A DNA stretch of 64,000 bases from Asanoa sp040654855 (GCF_040654855.1 NZ_JBFAIU010000002.1:22191-86190), one strand, 5' to 3'. Shown: positions 9,401 through 17,757, counted from the first letter of the stretch. Notes: generated by a model from the letters alone, not told the origin. Numbers and translations: made by a program.

Positions 9401-10526
9401 GTGAGCAGAGCAGCCGCGGCCACAGATAGCGGCTGTTCCAGTCGCGATGGATCGCGGTGAGCCATTTGTTGGGCGGCGAGTAGTCGGTGCCGACCGGCAG
9501 CAGGATGTTGCGGGTGGCGGCCGCGGGCCGCATCAGCCGCCAGAGCCGCAGCACGGCCTCTTCCGCGGCGTCCAGCGTCGCCGCCGAGTCCATCCACCAG
9601 CCGGCGCTGTAGTGCGCCGGCATGTAGCTGGTCAACAGGCCCTGCCCGCTCGGCGCGATCCACTCGAACTCGCTGGGGAACTGCATCGCCGACGCGTCGG
9701 TGACCACGTCGCCGGCCACCCGCATCATCGGGCCCCACTGGTGGAACGGGCCGCGCGCCCACGAGCTGGAGGTGAGCCCGGCGTCGGCCATGATGCCGGG
9801 AAACTGCGGATCGTGGCCGAACGCGTCGAGCTGCCACGCGGTGGCCGGGTCGCCGCCCAACACGTCGCGCTGGAAGCCCAGCCCGTGTACCACGTTGCGG
9901 ATGGTGGTCTCGGCACCGGTCAGGTTGGTGTTGGGCTCGTTGTAGGTGCCGCCCATCAGCTCCAACCGCCCATCGGCGAGCAACCGCCGGATCAGGTCGC
10001 GGTCCTGCGGATAGCAGTCCCAGTAGGGTTTGAGGTAGTCGACCTCGGCCAGCACGAACTTGTAGTCGGGATCGCGCCGGGCCAGTTCGAGATGCGTGCG
10101 AACCAGGTGGAAACCGGTGTGCTGATAGGTCGCGCGGTGCTCCTGCGCGGCGCCAGGCAGGGCATCCCATTGACTGGTGTACGCGGCCTGGGTGTTCCAC
10201 CACACCGGGTCGTAGTGGAAGTGGGACACCAGGTGGACCGTCCAGCCCGGCTCGGCCAAGACGACCGTGCCCGAGCCCTGCGCGACCGACCCGCCGCCGC
10301 GGGCGGTCACGGTGACCGGCACCTGCGCGCCGGCGGGCCCACGCAGTGCGACGCCCACCTCGACCACCGCCGCACCCGCGGCGTCCGCCTCGGCGAAGAA
10401 GCCGTCGACCTCCACGGGTACGCCCGAAGGCGCACCCGCCACCCTGACCCGCACCACTTGGCGGGGCTCGTCGACCGTCCCGACGAACAGGTCGGTCGAC
10501 TCGATGCTCTCGATCCGCAGCGACAT
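6429..10526 (-). CDS. GH38 alpha-mannosidase with extended C-terminal sandwich domains
   Basis: 1365 residues, longer than the roughly 1000 usual for bacterial GH38. Residues 1-90 are a beta-rich N-cap. The catalytic domain begins at HLVSHFHYDPVWW; His104 and Asp106 match the zinc pair of the family, nucleophile Asp234 lies in WQLDAFGHD, and zinc His459 lies in HHDAITGT. The remaining 800 residues are beta-sandwiches, ending in NEW3-like segments (LRLANPAGHAVHGEVQVIG). It hydrolyses alpha-mannosides with retention. No signal peptide is visible, so it probably acts inside the cell on imported oligosaccharide. ATG 10526 is preferred over upstream in-frame codons because MSLRIESIESTDLF is the family-like opening. 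It lies 10 bp after the oxidoreductase. Confidence 0.93.
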   Translation of the reverse strand: MSLRIESIESTDLFVGTVDEPRQVVRVRVAGAPSGVPVEVDGFFAEADAAGAAVVEVGVALRGPAGAQVPVTVTARGGGSVAQGSGTVVLAEPGWTVHLVSHFHYDPVWWNTQAAYTSQWDALPGAAQEHRATYQHTGFHLVRTHLELARRDPDYKFVLAEVDYLKPYWDCYPQDRDLIRRLLADGRLELMGGTYNEPNTNLTGAETTIRNVVHGLGFQRDVLGGDPATAWQLDAFGHDPQFPGIMADAGLTSSSWARGPFHQWGPMMRVAGDVVTDASAMQFPSEFEWIAPSGQGLLTSYMPAHYSAGWWMDSAATLDAAEEAVLRLWRLMRPAAATRNILLPVGTDYSPPNKWLTAIHRDWNSRYLWPRLLCSLPRDFFAAVRAELTSLSPQTRDMNPIYTGKDVSYIDTKQAQRVVENLVVDAEKWATLAALHGRARYPVEALDRAWRLLIYGAHHDAITGTESDQVYLDLLAGWREAHDLARTVHRGALAHLGDQVDTTGPGSAVLVFNPSSWSRTDIVSVAAPPATRIVDTAGSPVPVVRSGDRLTFLARDVPSLGHRGYRLLPAPSAAEPRWVAASGHVIANFAYRLTVDPARGGTVASLTELATGRDLLRPGRVGNEILVYDEYAEHPEFHEGPWHLLPTGGPMTASGEHPAETVRVEHSPLGERVVVTGSVGPARFTQTLTLWHGLSRVDCSTRIDFTGSDHLVRLRWPVGVPGGLPLSEVANAVVARGFAHPDVDSARHPWTLDNPAYRWFGSGTTARVTLTSADGDAVGHRAIGVAEVIVTEPPAHGRSIAVALVRAGVTATCTTAHTPRYGRSEVDSNLPDVRIAVGGPGRNAFTAEVLAAAGPAYEAEYTRQLAATGTVRMWLPASRPLAEVWQPSADLTGLRDLPVLLVASADDDAAAVAALVADLADAVVPVAQPAGPWSPEPYADRTVAVLNRGIPGFAVTADGGLHLSLLRSCTGWPTGVWIDPPRRTAPDGSAFALQHWTHSFEYSLVASDGDWRDGGITTQAHDYNHPLVALVAAAHPGPLAADTALLSVSPGAVLTALKATGDPLASGRPGAPHTGVTARVYEPHGRPATLWLDGPGLSVAGRADVVERPRSGDPDALGPFEIGTWLLRAPARASSVEIGPRTEPVQPVFTRYWLHNKGPAPMGNQPVSVHLHPRDDRSVLVTVASDLTETAFDGTVWIDAPAGWTADPVERPVRLSPRGWTSFTVDLVAGPDAAAGVVTARLDHAGSTVEDVLPLGDPGPALSADLDVDDLRMRPGQRATITLRLANPAGHAVHGEVQVIGPWGTWEMLAPHTQGFAVEAGGQACVEIAVTVPPDAGPGAWWALAKVMWFGRVAYTAPVRLVVGP

Positions 10527-10536
10527 CGGCCGGCTG

Positions 10537-11838
10537 TCAGGAGTCGAGCAGCGTGGTGACGTCGACCGCACGGCCGGTGCGGAACGACTCGTTGGCCGCC
10601 AGCCCGGGCAGCAGCGCTTGCAGGCCGTCGTCGGCGCCGGCCCGGTCCGCCGCCTGGTCGCTGGTGCCGTCCAGCAGCGCGACGAGCATCCGCTGATCGG
10701 CGCCGCCGTGCCCGGCGTGGTCGAAGTCGGGGACCCGCACCTCCTGCGGGGGCTGCCACAGCGGCCGCAGTAGGATCCGCGCGCCGCCGGCCGTTTCCGC
10801 GGCGAGGTCGCCGTGCACCGAGCCCTTCTTCGACTCGACCCGCGCCGCCGGCTGGGTCCAGAGCGCCTCCTCGACCTCGAGCTCGAGCCGGCCGCCGGTG
10901 CCGTTGAACATCACCCGGTAGCCCTCCCACGGCGAGTACGCGGTCAGGTGGTAGCTCATCGAGGCGCCGGTGTCGTAACCGACGACCAGTGCCATGTCGT
11001 CCTCGATGGTGATGCCCTCACCGAAGACGTTCTGGTCGCGGATATAGCCGGAGTCGGCCTCCGCGTCGAGGTAGAGCGCGCGCAGGCTCGGGTTGTCGAC
11101 CAGGTGGATGGCGAACGGGTCGTCCTGTGCGGCCGGAGAACCATGTGCCCGGACATAGTCGCGGGCGTGGCCGGTGCGTCGCCCGTTGGCGCCGTAGAAG
11201 GCCAGCCGGCCCTGGCCGTAGACCGACACCGGCCGGGCACCGAGCCACCAGTTGACCAGGTCGAAGTGGTGGCTTGCCTTGTGCACCATCAGCCCGCCGG
11301 AGTTGACCCGCTCGCGGTGCCAGCGGCGGAAGTAGTCGGCGCCGTGCCGCACGTCGAGCAGCCACTCGAAGTGCACCGAGAGCACGTCGCCGACGGCGCC
11401 GGACCGCAGCAGCTCGTGCACCCTGGCGTGCACCGGGTTGAACCGGTAGTTGAACGCGACGGTCAGATCGCCGCCGGTGTCCCGCACGGCGGCCATGATG
11501 CGGCGGGCCTTGGCGGTGTCGGTGGTCATCGCCTTCTCGGTGATGACGCGGGCGCCGGCCCGCAGCGCGCGGACGATGTAGTCGTCGTGGGTGGCGTCCG
11601 GCGAGGTCACCACCACGAGGTCGGGGGCGTCTTTCAACAGCCGGTCGAAGTCGGCGGGCGCCCAGGTCCAGGCTGCTTCGCGACCGTGCTCGGCCAGCAG
11701 CGCGTTGTGGAACGCCATCCGGGTCGGGCTCGGGTCGCACAGACCGACGACGTCGTATGCCGGCCGGCTGGCGAGGCCCGCGGTGAACAGCTGGGCACGA
11801 TGGCCCGTGCCGACGATGGCGACCCCTGACGCTGGCAT
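10537..11838 (-). CDS. Gfo/Idh/MocA-family oxidoreductase
   Basis: 433 residues. The N-terminal Rossmann fold opens with VAIVGTGHRA. The usual EKP motif is EKA here (ARVITEKAMTTD, about residue 105). The C-terminal dehydratase-like fold contains the sugar-contacting segment GGLMVHKASHHFDLVNWWLG. The family oxidises or epimerises sugars, inositols and glycosides with NAD(P). It heads a three-gene minus-strand operon with the GH38 enzyme and the coupled hypothetical gene, so it probably processes a mannose-derived product. Its promoter carries two copies of the palindrome TGGACCGGTCCA, indicating LacI-type control. Confidence 0.92.
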   Translation of the reverse strand: MPASGVAIVGTGHRAQLFTAGLASRPAYDVVGLCDPSPTRMAFHNALLAEHGREAAWTWAPADFDRLLKDAPDLVVVTSPDATHDDYIVRALRAGARVITEKAMTTDTAKARRIMAAVRDTGGDLTVAFNYRFNPVHARVHELLRSGAVGDVLSVHFEWLLDVRHGADYFRRWHRERVNSGGLMVHKASHHFDLVNWWLGARPVSVYGQGRLAFYGANGRRTGHARDYVRAHGSPAAQDDPFAIHLVDNPSLRALYLDAEADSGYIRDQNVFGEGITIEDDMALVVGYDTGASMSYHLTAYSPWEGYRVMFNGTGGRLELEVEEALWTQPAARVESKKGSVHGDLAAETAGGARILLRPLWQPPQEVRVPDFDHAGHGGADQRMLVALLDGTSDQAADRAGADDGLQALLPGLAANESFRTGRAVDVTTLLDS

Positions 11839-11871
11839 GGCAGTTGCCTCTCGGTCTCGTGTGGACCGCGA

Positions 11872-11883
11872 TGGACCGGTCCA
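11872..11883. promoter_or_regulatory. LacI-type operator, copy 1 (oxidoreductase-GH38 operon)
   Basis: Perfect 12-bp palindrome TGGACCGGTCCA with the central CG step typical of LacI/GalR operators. It lies 34-45 bp upstream of the oxidoreductase start, where a repressor would block transcription. The same sequence occurs beside the LacI gene at 24184-24195. Confidence 0.8.
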
Positions 11884-11904
11884 CCGCGAAAGGGACGCTA
11901 ACAG

Positions 11905-11916
11905 TGGACCGGTCCA
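11905..11916. promoter_or_regulatory. LacI-type operator, copy 2 (oxidoreductase-GH38 operon)
   Basis: Second exact TGGACCGGTCCA. Its centre is 33 bp from the first copy, close to three helical turns, so two dimers would bind the same face of the DNA. Confidence 0.8.
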
Positions 11917-11931
11917 ACGACAAGCCGTACG

Positions 11932-12771
11932 CTACCCGGAATGCGACGGGAACAGCTGCGGGCAGACCCGCGGATCGGCGTAGTCCGGCACGCCGTCGAC
12001 CTGCCGGACGAGCCGGTCGTTGCCGTGCCGGGCCGGCCGGCCGTCCGCACCGACGTGGTGCCGCCAGCGGTTGTCGGCGGGCTGCAGGTGGATGGCCAGC
12101 GACCGGCGCGGCGCGCCGCCGCGGTTGGGGCCGCTGCCGTGCACCGTGCGGCAGTGGTGGAAGCTGACCTGGCCGCGCCGCATGGTCGTCGGCCGCACCC
12201 GCACCCGGAAGCCCTGCAGCGCGATCCGGTGGGTGAGCGCATCCAGGTCCTGCGTGAAGAAGTCCAGCCCGTCGACGTCCCAGTTGTGGCTGCCGTCGAG
12301 GAACGACACCGAACCACCGGCTTCCTCGACGTCGTGGAAGGCGACCCAGGCGGTGAGCATGTCGTCCGACGAGCAGCTCTGCCAGTACTGCCGGTCGGTG
12401 TGCCAGCCGACGTTCGCGACCAGCCCCGGGGTGTCGACCGGCTTGTAGAGCAACTGGTCGTGCCACAGCCGGACACCGCGTGCGCCGGCCAGCCGGGCGG
12501 CGGTGGCGGCGATCGTGGGATAGCGGACCAGTTCGGCCAGCTCGCGGATCACCAGCGACGCGTAGTCGTTCTTGCGCAGCCCCGGTCCATCGGCCGGGGT
12601 CCAGCCGCCGAAACCGCCGAGGTCGGCGTCGCGCTCCCCGGCGTAGAAGCGTCGCATGCCACGCTCGGCGGCGTCGAGTACCTCGCCGGGCACGATGACC
12701 GGCGAGACCCAGAAACCATGCTCGCGGTACGCCGCGACGTCGTCGGGTCCTGGCAGGAAGGAGTGATCCAT
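11932..12771 (-). CDS. Phytanoyl-CoA dioxygenase (PhyH) family protein, copy 1
   Basis: 279 residues of the non-heme Fe(II)/2-oxoglutarate PhyH family. Iron ligands are visible as HTD in VGWHTDRQYWQ (about residue 125) and the distal His in FHHCRTVHGSGPNRG, followed by the 2-oxoglutarate Arg in RRSLAIHL. It hydroxylates an unknown small substrate. ATG 12771 opens MDHSFLPGPDDVAAYREHGF, the normal family start. The gene is convergent with nothing and ends 16 bp before the double operator of the oxidoreductase operon, which reads the same way, so read-through into that operon is possible. It faces a hydrolase-AraC pair across about 34 bp. Confidence 0.9.
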   Translation of the reverse strand: MDHSFLPGPDDVAAYREHGFWVSPVIVPGEVLDAAERGMRRFYAGERDADLGGFGGWTPADGPGLRKNDYASLVIRELAELVRYPTIAATAARLAGARGVRLWHDQLLYKPVDTPGLVANVGWHTDRQYWQSCSSDDMLTAWVAFHDVEEAGGSVSFLDGSHNWDVDGLDFFTQDLDALTHRIALQGFRVRVRPTTMRRGQVSFHHCRTVHGSGPNRGGAPRRSLAIHLQPADNRWRHHVGADGRPARHGNDRLVRQVDGVPDYADPRVCPQLFPSHSG

Positions 12772-12805
12772 GGCGTCCAACGTAGGTAGCGAAAGGGAAC
12801 CGTTC

Positions 12806-13384
12806 GTGCCTGATCCGACCGAGTTCGGCGCGAAACCGAACGCGCTGATCCTGCACGGCAAGCCGGGCGAGGCAGAGTTCTACGACGCCACGGTGCCCTC
12901 GCCGAGCAACCACCATTGGTTGCCCTGGCTCGCCAAGCAGCTGATCGTGCGGGATATCCCGGCGCATACGCCCGAGATGCCGTTGGCGTTCGCGCCGGAC
13001 TATCCGGCCTGGCGGCGGGAGCTGGAGCGCTACGACGTCGGCACACGGACTCTGTTCGCCGCGCACAGCTGCGGCGCGGGCTTCCTGTTGCGTTGGCTCA
13101 GCGAGAACCCGGGCGTCTCGGTCGGCCGGGTGGTCCTGGTCGCGCCGTGGCTGGACCCGACCGGTCGGGCGCCGGGCTTCTTCGACTTCACGCTGGATCC
13201 GCACGTGGCCGCGCGTACCGCCGGATTGACGGTGTTCCACTCCGCCGACGACTTCGACGACATCCAGGTGACCGTGCGGAGGATCCGCGACACCGTGCGG
13301 GATCTGCGCTACCGGGAGTTCCAGGGCTACGGGCACTTCGGCCGGCTCACCTTTCCCGAACTGCTCGGCGCCCTGGTGGACTGA
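12806..13384 (+). CDS. RBBP9/YdeN-like serine hydrolase
   Basis: 192 residues from GTG 12806, chosen because GAAAGGGA lies 8 bases upstream; an in-frame ATG at 12770 would overlap the divergent PhyH start and has no ribosome site. Motifs: ILHGKPG (oxyanion loop), AHSCGAGFLLRWL (nucleophile Ser), HSADDFDDI (acid), GYGHFG (His). This is the small alpha/beta hydrolase family of RBBP9/YdeN. Substrate unknown; a deacetylase or esterase on sugar esters would fit the locus but is inference. The stop codon overlaps the AraC start (TGATG), so the two are translated together. Confidence 0.82.
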   Translation: MPDPTEFGAKPNALILHGKPGEAEFYDATVPSPSNHHWLPWLAKQLIVRDIPAHTPEMPLAFAPDYPAWRRELERYDVGTRTLFAAHSCGAGFLLRWLSENPGVSVGRVVLVAPWLDPTGRAPGFFDFTLDPHVAARTAGLTVFHSADDFDDIQVTVRRIRDTVRDLRYREFQGYGHFGRLTFPELLGALVD

Positions 13385-14274
13385 TGTCCGGCGTCGCGGT
13401 GTTCCGGCCGCCCGGCGTCACGGCCGGCTTTCACGCCGACGTCGACGACGGCACCGGGCTCGTGCACGCCGGCGAGCAGTGGACGCCGGCCCGGTTCCGG
13501 ATCGGGCCGCACACCCACCCTGTCTGGGAGTTCTACCTGCAGCTGCACGGCGAGAGCCACTGGCAGGCCGGCGGCGAACGGTTCGCGCTGCGACCGGGCC
13601 ACCTGCTCGGCGTCGGCCCCGGCGTGTCGCACCACATGCGCGAGGAGTCGGCGCGGCGCCACCACTTCTGCTTCGCGGCCGTCGACCCGGCGCCGGCCCT
13701 GGTCCGCCATCCCGGGCTCGCTGCGGACTGGCGCGGGCACCCGCCGGTCGTGCACCGGGCCGGCTCCGACGCGCTGGCCGAGACGTTCCGGCAGATCGGC
13801 CGGGAGCTGACCGCGGTGCGCCGGCATGGCACAACGGGCCTGCTGCTGGCGGTGGACCGCCTGGTGCTCGAGGTGAGCCGCCAGCTCCGCGACACCCACC
13901 CGGTGCCGACGCTGCCCGGCCATCCGGGGGTCGCGACCGCAAGGCGCCTGCTCGACCGGGACAGCGCGCGGCGGTGGACGCTCGACGAGCTGTCCCGGGC
14001 GATCGGGCTCGCGCCGGGCTATCTCGCCCGGCTGTTCGTCCAGGAGGTCGGGATGACGCCGCACCGCTATCTCAACGAGCGCCGGGTGGAGCGGGCCCGG
14101 CACCTGCTCGCCGACGGCGACCTGCCGGTCACCACCATCGCGTTCGCCGTGGGGTTCGGCTCCGGCCAGCATTTCGCGCGGGTCTTCCGGCAGCTCACCG
14201 GACGTACGCCCCGGGAACACCGGCGGGTCGCCAGGGGTCAGGACCAGGCTTTGGCGTCGCGGAACGGGAAGTGA
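13384..14274 (+). CDS. AraC-family regulator with cupin sensor, copy 1
   Basis: 296 residues. Residues 15-120 are a cupin sensor with His motif IGPHTHPVWEFYLQ and a second barrel strand LRPGHLLGVGPGVSH. Residues 190-285 are two HTH motifs (WTLDELSRAIGLAPGYLARLF and ITIAFAVGFGSGQHFARVFRQ-like), the standard AraC/XylS DNA-binding domain. It probably senses a carbohydrate and controls the divergent PhyH gene and the neighbouring sugar genes. ATG 13384 overlaps the preceding TGA. Its last 37 bp overlap the convergent PhyH copy 2. Confidence 0.9.
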   Translation: MSGVAVFRPPGVTAGFHADVDDGTGLVHAGEQWTPARFRIGPHTHPVWEFYLQLHGESHWQAGGERFALRPGHLLGVGPGVSHHMREESARRHHFCFAAVDPAPALVRHPGLAADWRGHPPVVHRAGSDALAETFRQIGRELTAVRRHGTTGLLLAVDRLVLEVSRQLRDTHPVPTLPGHPGVATARRLLDRDSARRWTLDELSRAIGLAPGYLARLFVQEVGMTPHRYLNERRVERARHLLADGDLPVTTIAFAVGFGSGQHFARVFRQLTGRTPREHRRVARGQDQALASRNGK

Positions 14275-14999
14275 CGCGCGGCGTCGAAGGCGGGCACGGG
14301 CTGGTAGCTGTTGACACCCTTCTCGCCGCGCAGCCAGAAGGCGCTGGGGAAGGGCTGCTCGTCGCCGAGGATCCGGGTCGACGTCGGGATGTAGCGGATG
14401 GTCAGCCCGCAGCGCCGGTCCGGGCTGGTGTTGGCGTTGCTGCCGTGGATGATGTTGGGGTGGTGCACCTCGACGTCACCGGGGTGCAGCACGATGTCGA
14501 CCGCGTCGGCCTCGTCGACGTCGACGGCGATCTCCTGCCCCAGGACGTTGGCGACGTCGGTGTTGGCGCGCATCGCCGCGATGTCCCTGGTGTGGCTGCC
14601 CGGCACGAGCCGGACGCAGCCGTTGTCCGGTGTGGAGTGGTCGATCGCCAGCCAGAGCGTCACGACCTCCATCGGCTCCAGCGGCCAGAACGCGCTGTCC
14701 TGATGCCACAGCACCGGCTGGCCGGTGAACGGTGGCTTGCTGATGTAGTGCGAGGCGAACAGCGCGATGTTCGGCCCGACGAACGTCTCGGCGATGTCGA
14801 GCAACCGGTCGTCGCTGATCAGGCGGATCCAAAATGGATCGTCGCGGAGGAACGTGTGACCGAGCTGCTCGGGGCGGACGTCCGGGTGCTGCCGCTCCAG
14901 CCAGGCGACGTGGTCGCTGGCCTCGGCGATCAGGTCGGCGTCGATGGCGTCGCGGAAGATGACGTAGCCGTCGCGGGCGTACGAGGTGGTGATCGACAT
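14238..14999 (-). CDS. Phytanoyl-CoA dioxygenase (PhyH) family protein, copy 2
   Basis: 253 residues. Fe(II) ligands are HQD in VLWHQDSAFW (about residue 108) and a His in VHHPNIIHGSNANTSPDRR, where Arg would hold 2-oxoglutarate. It is distinct in sequence from copy 1 but has the same fold and a similar setting: it faces an AraC regulator. The start is ATG 14999 (MSITTSYARDGYVIFRDAI), not the in-frame codon at 15047. Members hydroxylate diverse small molecules; the partner substrate is unknown. The 3' end overlaps the end of AraC copy 1 tail-to-tail by 37 bp. Confidence 0.9.
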   Translation of the reverse strand: MSITTSYARDGYVIFRDAIDADLIAEASDHVAWLERQHPDVRPEQLGHTFLRDDPFWIRLISDDRLLDIAETFVGPNIALFASHYISKPPFTGQPVLWHQDSAFWPLEPMEVVTLWLAIDHSTPDNGCVRLVPGSHTRDIAAMRANTDVANVLGQEIAVDVDEADAVDIVLHPGDVEVHHPNIIHGSNANTSPDRRCGLTIRYIPTSTRILGDEQPFPSAFWLRGEKGVNSYQPVPAFDAARHFPFRDAKAWS

Positions 15000-15906
15000 G
15001 CCTTTCACCGTGCCACCGCCGTTCGTGACGGGATACGCCGCCGACAACCAGAACTTGTACTGTGTTGATGTGGCGCAGCGGGCGGAGCGGTTCGAGGACC
15101 ACGCGCTCGGCCGGCCCTTCCACGCCGCGTTGGTCGACCTGAAGGGCCGGTCCCACCCGCACAGCCACCGCGACTACTTCGAGGTGATGGCGGTGGTCGC
15201 AGGCGCGGGCGAGCAGCTCGTGTCGCATGCCGGCAGGCCGGAGCAGGCCCAGCCGTTGCACCCGGGCGACGTCGTGCTGGTCCGGCCGCGCGACCACCAC
15301 ACGATCGTCGGACCGCTGCGGTTCTACAACATCGCGTTCCCGGCCACCGGCTGGCGCACCTTCGCCGGCCTGGCCGGGCTCGACCCGCGGTGGGCGACGG
15401 GCGCCCTCCCGCCACTGGCGCACGACGACCGCGGCGCGGAGCTCTGCGCGGCCATTCTGCGGCGGTTCCACGATGGACCTCGGCAGCCGGACCTCGTCCG
15501 GTTCTGGTGCGACGCCGTCGATCTCCTGGTGCCCGCGACACCGCGCCCAGCGCCGCCGCCCGGCATCCCCGACTGGCTGCTGACCGCCACGGCGGCCATG
15601 AGCCGGGAAGACTACCTGCACGAGGGCATCGCCCGGCTGCGCGCGCTGGCCCATGTCAGCGACGCCCATCTGGCCCGCAGCGTGCGCCGTTACTACGGCA
15701 CCACGCCCACGGAGTTCGTCGCGGACCTGCGGCTGCGGCACGCGGCGACCCTGCTCGCCACGACGACCCGCACGATCTCGGACATCGCGTACGCGTGCGG
15801 ATTCGCGAGCGCCTCGTATTTCAGTCGCCAGTTCCACGAGGCACACGGCTCGTCGCCCCGCAGCTTCCGCGACGCGGCTCGGCACGCCTTCGTCCCGCCG
15901 GGCTAG
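14998..15906 (+). CDS. AraC-family regulator with cupin sensor, copy 2
   Basis: About 302 residues if started at ATG 14998, but that codon overlaps the divergent PhyH start. GTG 15070 (VAQRAERFEDHALGRPFHAALV) is a plausible, possibly leaderless, alternative. The cupin motif HPHSHRDYFEVMAVV is followed by PGDVVLVRPRDHHTI. The C-terminal double HTH includes VSDAHLARSVRRYYGTTP and ISDIAYACGFASASYFSRQF. It is likely the regulator of PhyH copy 2 and of the converging sugar transporter. The stop is one base away from the converging permease stop. Confidence 0.88.
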   Translation: MPFTVPPPFVTGYAADNQNLYCVDVAQRAERFEDHALGRPFHAALVDLKGRSHPHSHRDYFEVMAVVAGAGEQLVSHAGRPEQAQPLHPGDVVLVRPRDHHTIVGPLRFYNIAFPATGWRTFAGLAGLDPRWATGALPPLAHDDRGAELCAAILRRFHDGPRQPDLVRFWCDAVDLLVPATPRPAPPPGIPDWLLTATAAMSREDYLHEGIARLRALAHVSDAHLARSVRRYYGTTPTEFVADLRLRHAATLLATTTRTISDIAYACGFASASYFSRQFHEAHGSSPRSFRDAARHAFVPPG

Positions 15907-15907
15907 G

Positions 15908-16813
15908 TCAGCCCTTGATGGCGCCGGCCAGGCCGTTGACGAAGAAGCGCTGCAGCATGACGAACAGCGCGATGATCGGGACCAGGGTGATGATGGATCC
16001 CGCGCACAGCAGCGTCCACTGTGTCGAGTTCTCGCCGATGAAGGCGTACATGCCGACCGACAGCGTCCGCTGCTCCGGGCGGGCCAGGGTGAAGACCAGC
16101 GGGATGAAGTAGCTGTTCCACGCGCTGATCGCGGTGAAGAGACCTACCGTGGCCAGCATCGGGCCCGAGAGCGGCAGCATGATTCGCCAGAAGGTCTGGT
16201 GGAAGCTGGCGCCGTCGACCTTCGCGGCGTCCTCCAACTCGGTGTTGATGGTCTGGAAGAAGCCCATGAACAGGAACGTGCCGAATACGATGCCGCCCGC
16301 GGCCTGCACGATGATGATCGAGAAGATCGAGTTGAGCAGGCCCAGCTTCTCCATCAGGTCGAAGATCGGGATGATCGTGTAGCCGTGCGGCAGGAACAGC
16401 GTCGCCGAAATGAGGAACAGGCACAGCCCCCGGCCCGGGAACGGGGCGCGGGCCAGCACGTAGCCGGCCATCGAGGTGACCAGCAGCGTGCCGACGCAGG
16501 TGCCGATCGTGATCAGCAGGGTGTTGATGAAGTAGGTGCCGAACGACGCCTGTTCCCACGCCTGCTGGTAGTTGCCCCACAGCAGCTGCGTGGGCAACGG
16601 GTTGAGGCCCCGGCCGAAGAACTCGTCGGTGTCCTTCAGTGAGCTGCCCAGCGTCCACAGGAACGGGTACATCCACGCGAGGCCGCTGACCAGCAGCGCG
16701 ACGTGGGTCATCAGCATCGCGGCGCGCGGCTTGCGGCGCCGCGGGCGGGCGCGCGTCGGCGCGGGCGCGCCCGGACGGGACAGCGGGGGCACGGGCGTGG
16801 TCGCAACGGACAT
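15908..16813 (-). CDS. Sugar ABC transporter permease (MalG/LacG type)
   Basis: 301 residues with six hydrophobic helices after a basic, Pro/Arg-rich N-terminus. The EAA loop reads LEDAAKVDGASFHQTFWRI, the site that docks the ATPase. Typical CUT1-family permease 2 (MalG/UgpE-like): FGTYFINTLLITIGT and GFFQTINTELEDAAKVDG. It is last of the minus-strand importer operon, 11 bp after permease 1. No ATPase is encoded here; a shared MsiK-type ATPase elsewhere in the genome is the normal actinobacterial solution. Confidence 0.94.
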   Translation of the reverse strand: MSVATTPVPPLSRPGAPAPTRARPRRRKPRAAMLMTHVALLVSGLAWMYPFLWTLGSSLKDTDEFFGRGLNPLPTQLLWGNYQQAWEQASFGTYFINTLLITIGTCVGTLLVTSMAGYVLARAPFPGRGLCLFLISATLFLPHGYTIIPIFDLMEKLGLLNSIFSIIIVQAAGGIVFGTFLFMGFFQTINTELEDAAKVDGASFHQTFWRIMLPLSGPMLATVGLFTAISAWNSYFIPLVFTLARPEQRTLSVGMYAFIGENSTQWTLLCAGSIITLVPIIALFVMLQRFFVNGLAGAIKG

Positions 16814-16824
16814 GCGGAACCCTT

Positions 16825-17757
16825 CTATTTCGCGGCCCGGCGGCGCGCCAGCGAGCGGATGACCAGGACCTGGACCACGGACAGAGCGATCAGCAGGATC
16901 CCGTAGAAGAAGGACGCCGCCGAGGCGAGGCCGACGTCGGGATCGACGTCGCCCGTACCGCCGAAGGCCAGGTGGTAGATGTAGGTGTTGACGACCTCGG
17001 TGGCGAAGAAGGGACCGCCGTTGGTGAGCACCTGCACCATGTCGAAGACCTGGAACGAGCCGACGAGGGCGAGCAGCAGGATCACCACACCGACCGACCG
17101 CAGCATCGGAACGGTGACGTAGCGGAACATCGCGACCCGCCCGGCGCCGTCGAGCCGGGCCGCCTCGTACAACTCCTCCGGGATGGTCTGCAGGCCGGCG
17201 AGAAAGTAGATGAGGTTGTAGCCCAGGGTGTGCCAGATGCCGACCACGATGATGATGCCCATCGCGAACCGCGGGTCGCCCAGCCAGTCGATGTAGCCGC
17301 CGATCAGGTGCAGGTCCAGCAGGAGGTTGTTGATGACGTCGCCGAAGTTGGAGAACAGCAACTGGATGACGACGCCGACCACCGCGGCCGACGTGACCAC
17401 TGGCAGGAAGAAGACGGTTCGGTAGAACGACGCGAACTTGAGCTTCTTCTGGTTGAGGACCAGGGCCAGGCCGAGAGCCAGGAAAAGCTGCACGGGTACG
17501 ACGATGGCGACATAGAGGAACGTGTGCTTGACCGCACCCCAGAAGATCGAGTCGCCGATGATCCTGCGGAAGTTGTCGAGGCCCACATACTGGCTCGGGT
17601 CCCCGATGCCGTTCCATTTGTACAGGGTGTAGCCCAGCGATGCCGCGATCGGGTAGACGATGAAGACCAGCAGCAGCGCCATCATCGGCAGCGCGTAGGC
17701 GTAGGACCAGCGGGCCGCCCACATCCGGCCGGCCAGAGACTCGCGGCGCACGTTCAT
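16825..17757 (-). CDS. Sugar ABC transporter permease (MalF/LacF type)
   Basis: 310 residues, six helices. The EAA loop is ELYEAARLDGAGRVAMFRY, and the periplasmic stretch LTNGGPFFATEVVNTYIYHLAF is typical of CUT1 permease 1. Together with the following permease it forms the membrane channel for the oligosaccharide bound by the lipoprotein at 17823. AAGGAAAG precedes ATG 17757. A strong hairpin lies between this gene and the binding-protein gene, probably lowering permease expression relative to the binding protein. Confidence 0.94.
   Translation of the reverse strand: MNVRRESLAGRMWAARWSYAYALPMMALLLVFIVYPIAASLGYTLYKWNGIGDPSQYVGLDNFRRIIGDSIFWGAVKHTFLYVAIVVPVQLFLALGLALVLNQKKLKFASFYRTVFFLPVVTSAAVVGVVIQLLFSNFGDVINNLLLDLHLIGGYIDWLGDPRFAMGIIIVVGIWHTLGYNLIYFLAGLQTIPEELYEAARLDGAGRVAMFRYVTVPMLRSVGVVILLLALVGSFQVFDMVQVLTNGGPFFATEVVNTYIYHLAFGGTGDVDPDVGLASAASFFYGILLIALSVVQVLVIRSLARRRAAK

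Noticed and set aside
12770..12806. ATG 12770 as start of the RBBP9-like hydrolase
   Set aside because: It overlaps the divergent PhyH start and lacks a ribosome site; GTG 12806 has one.
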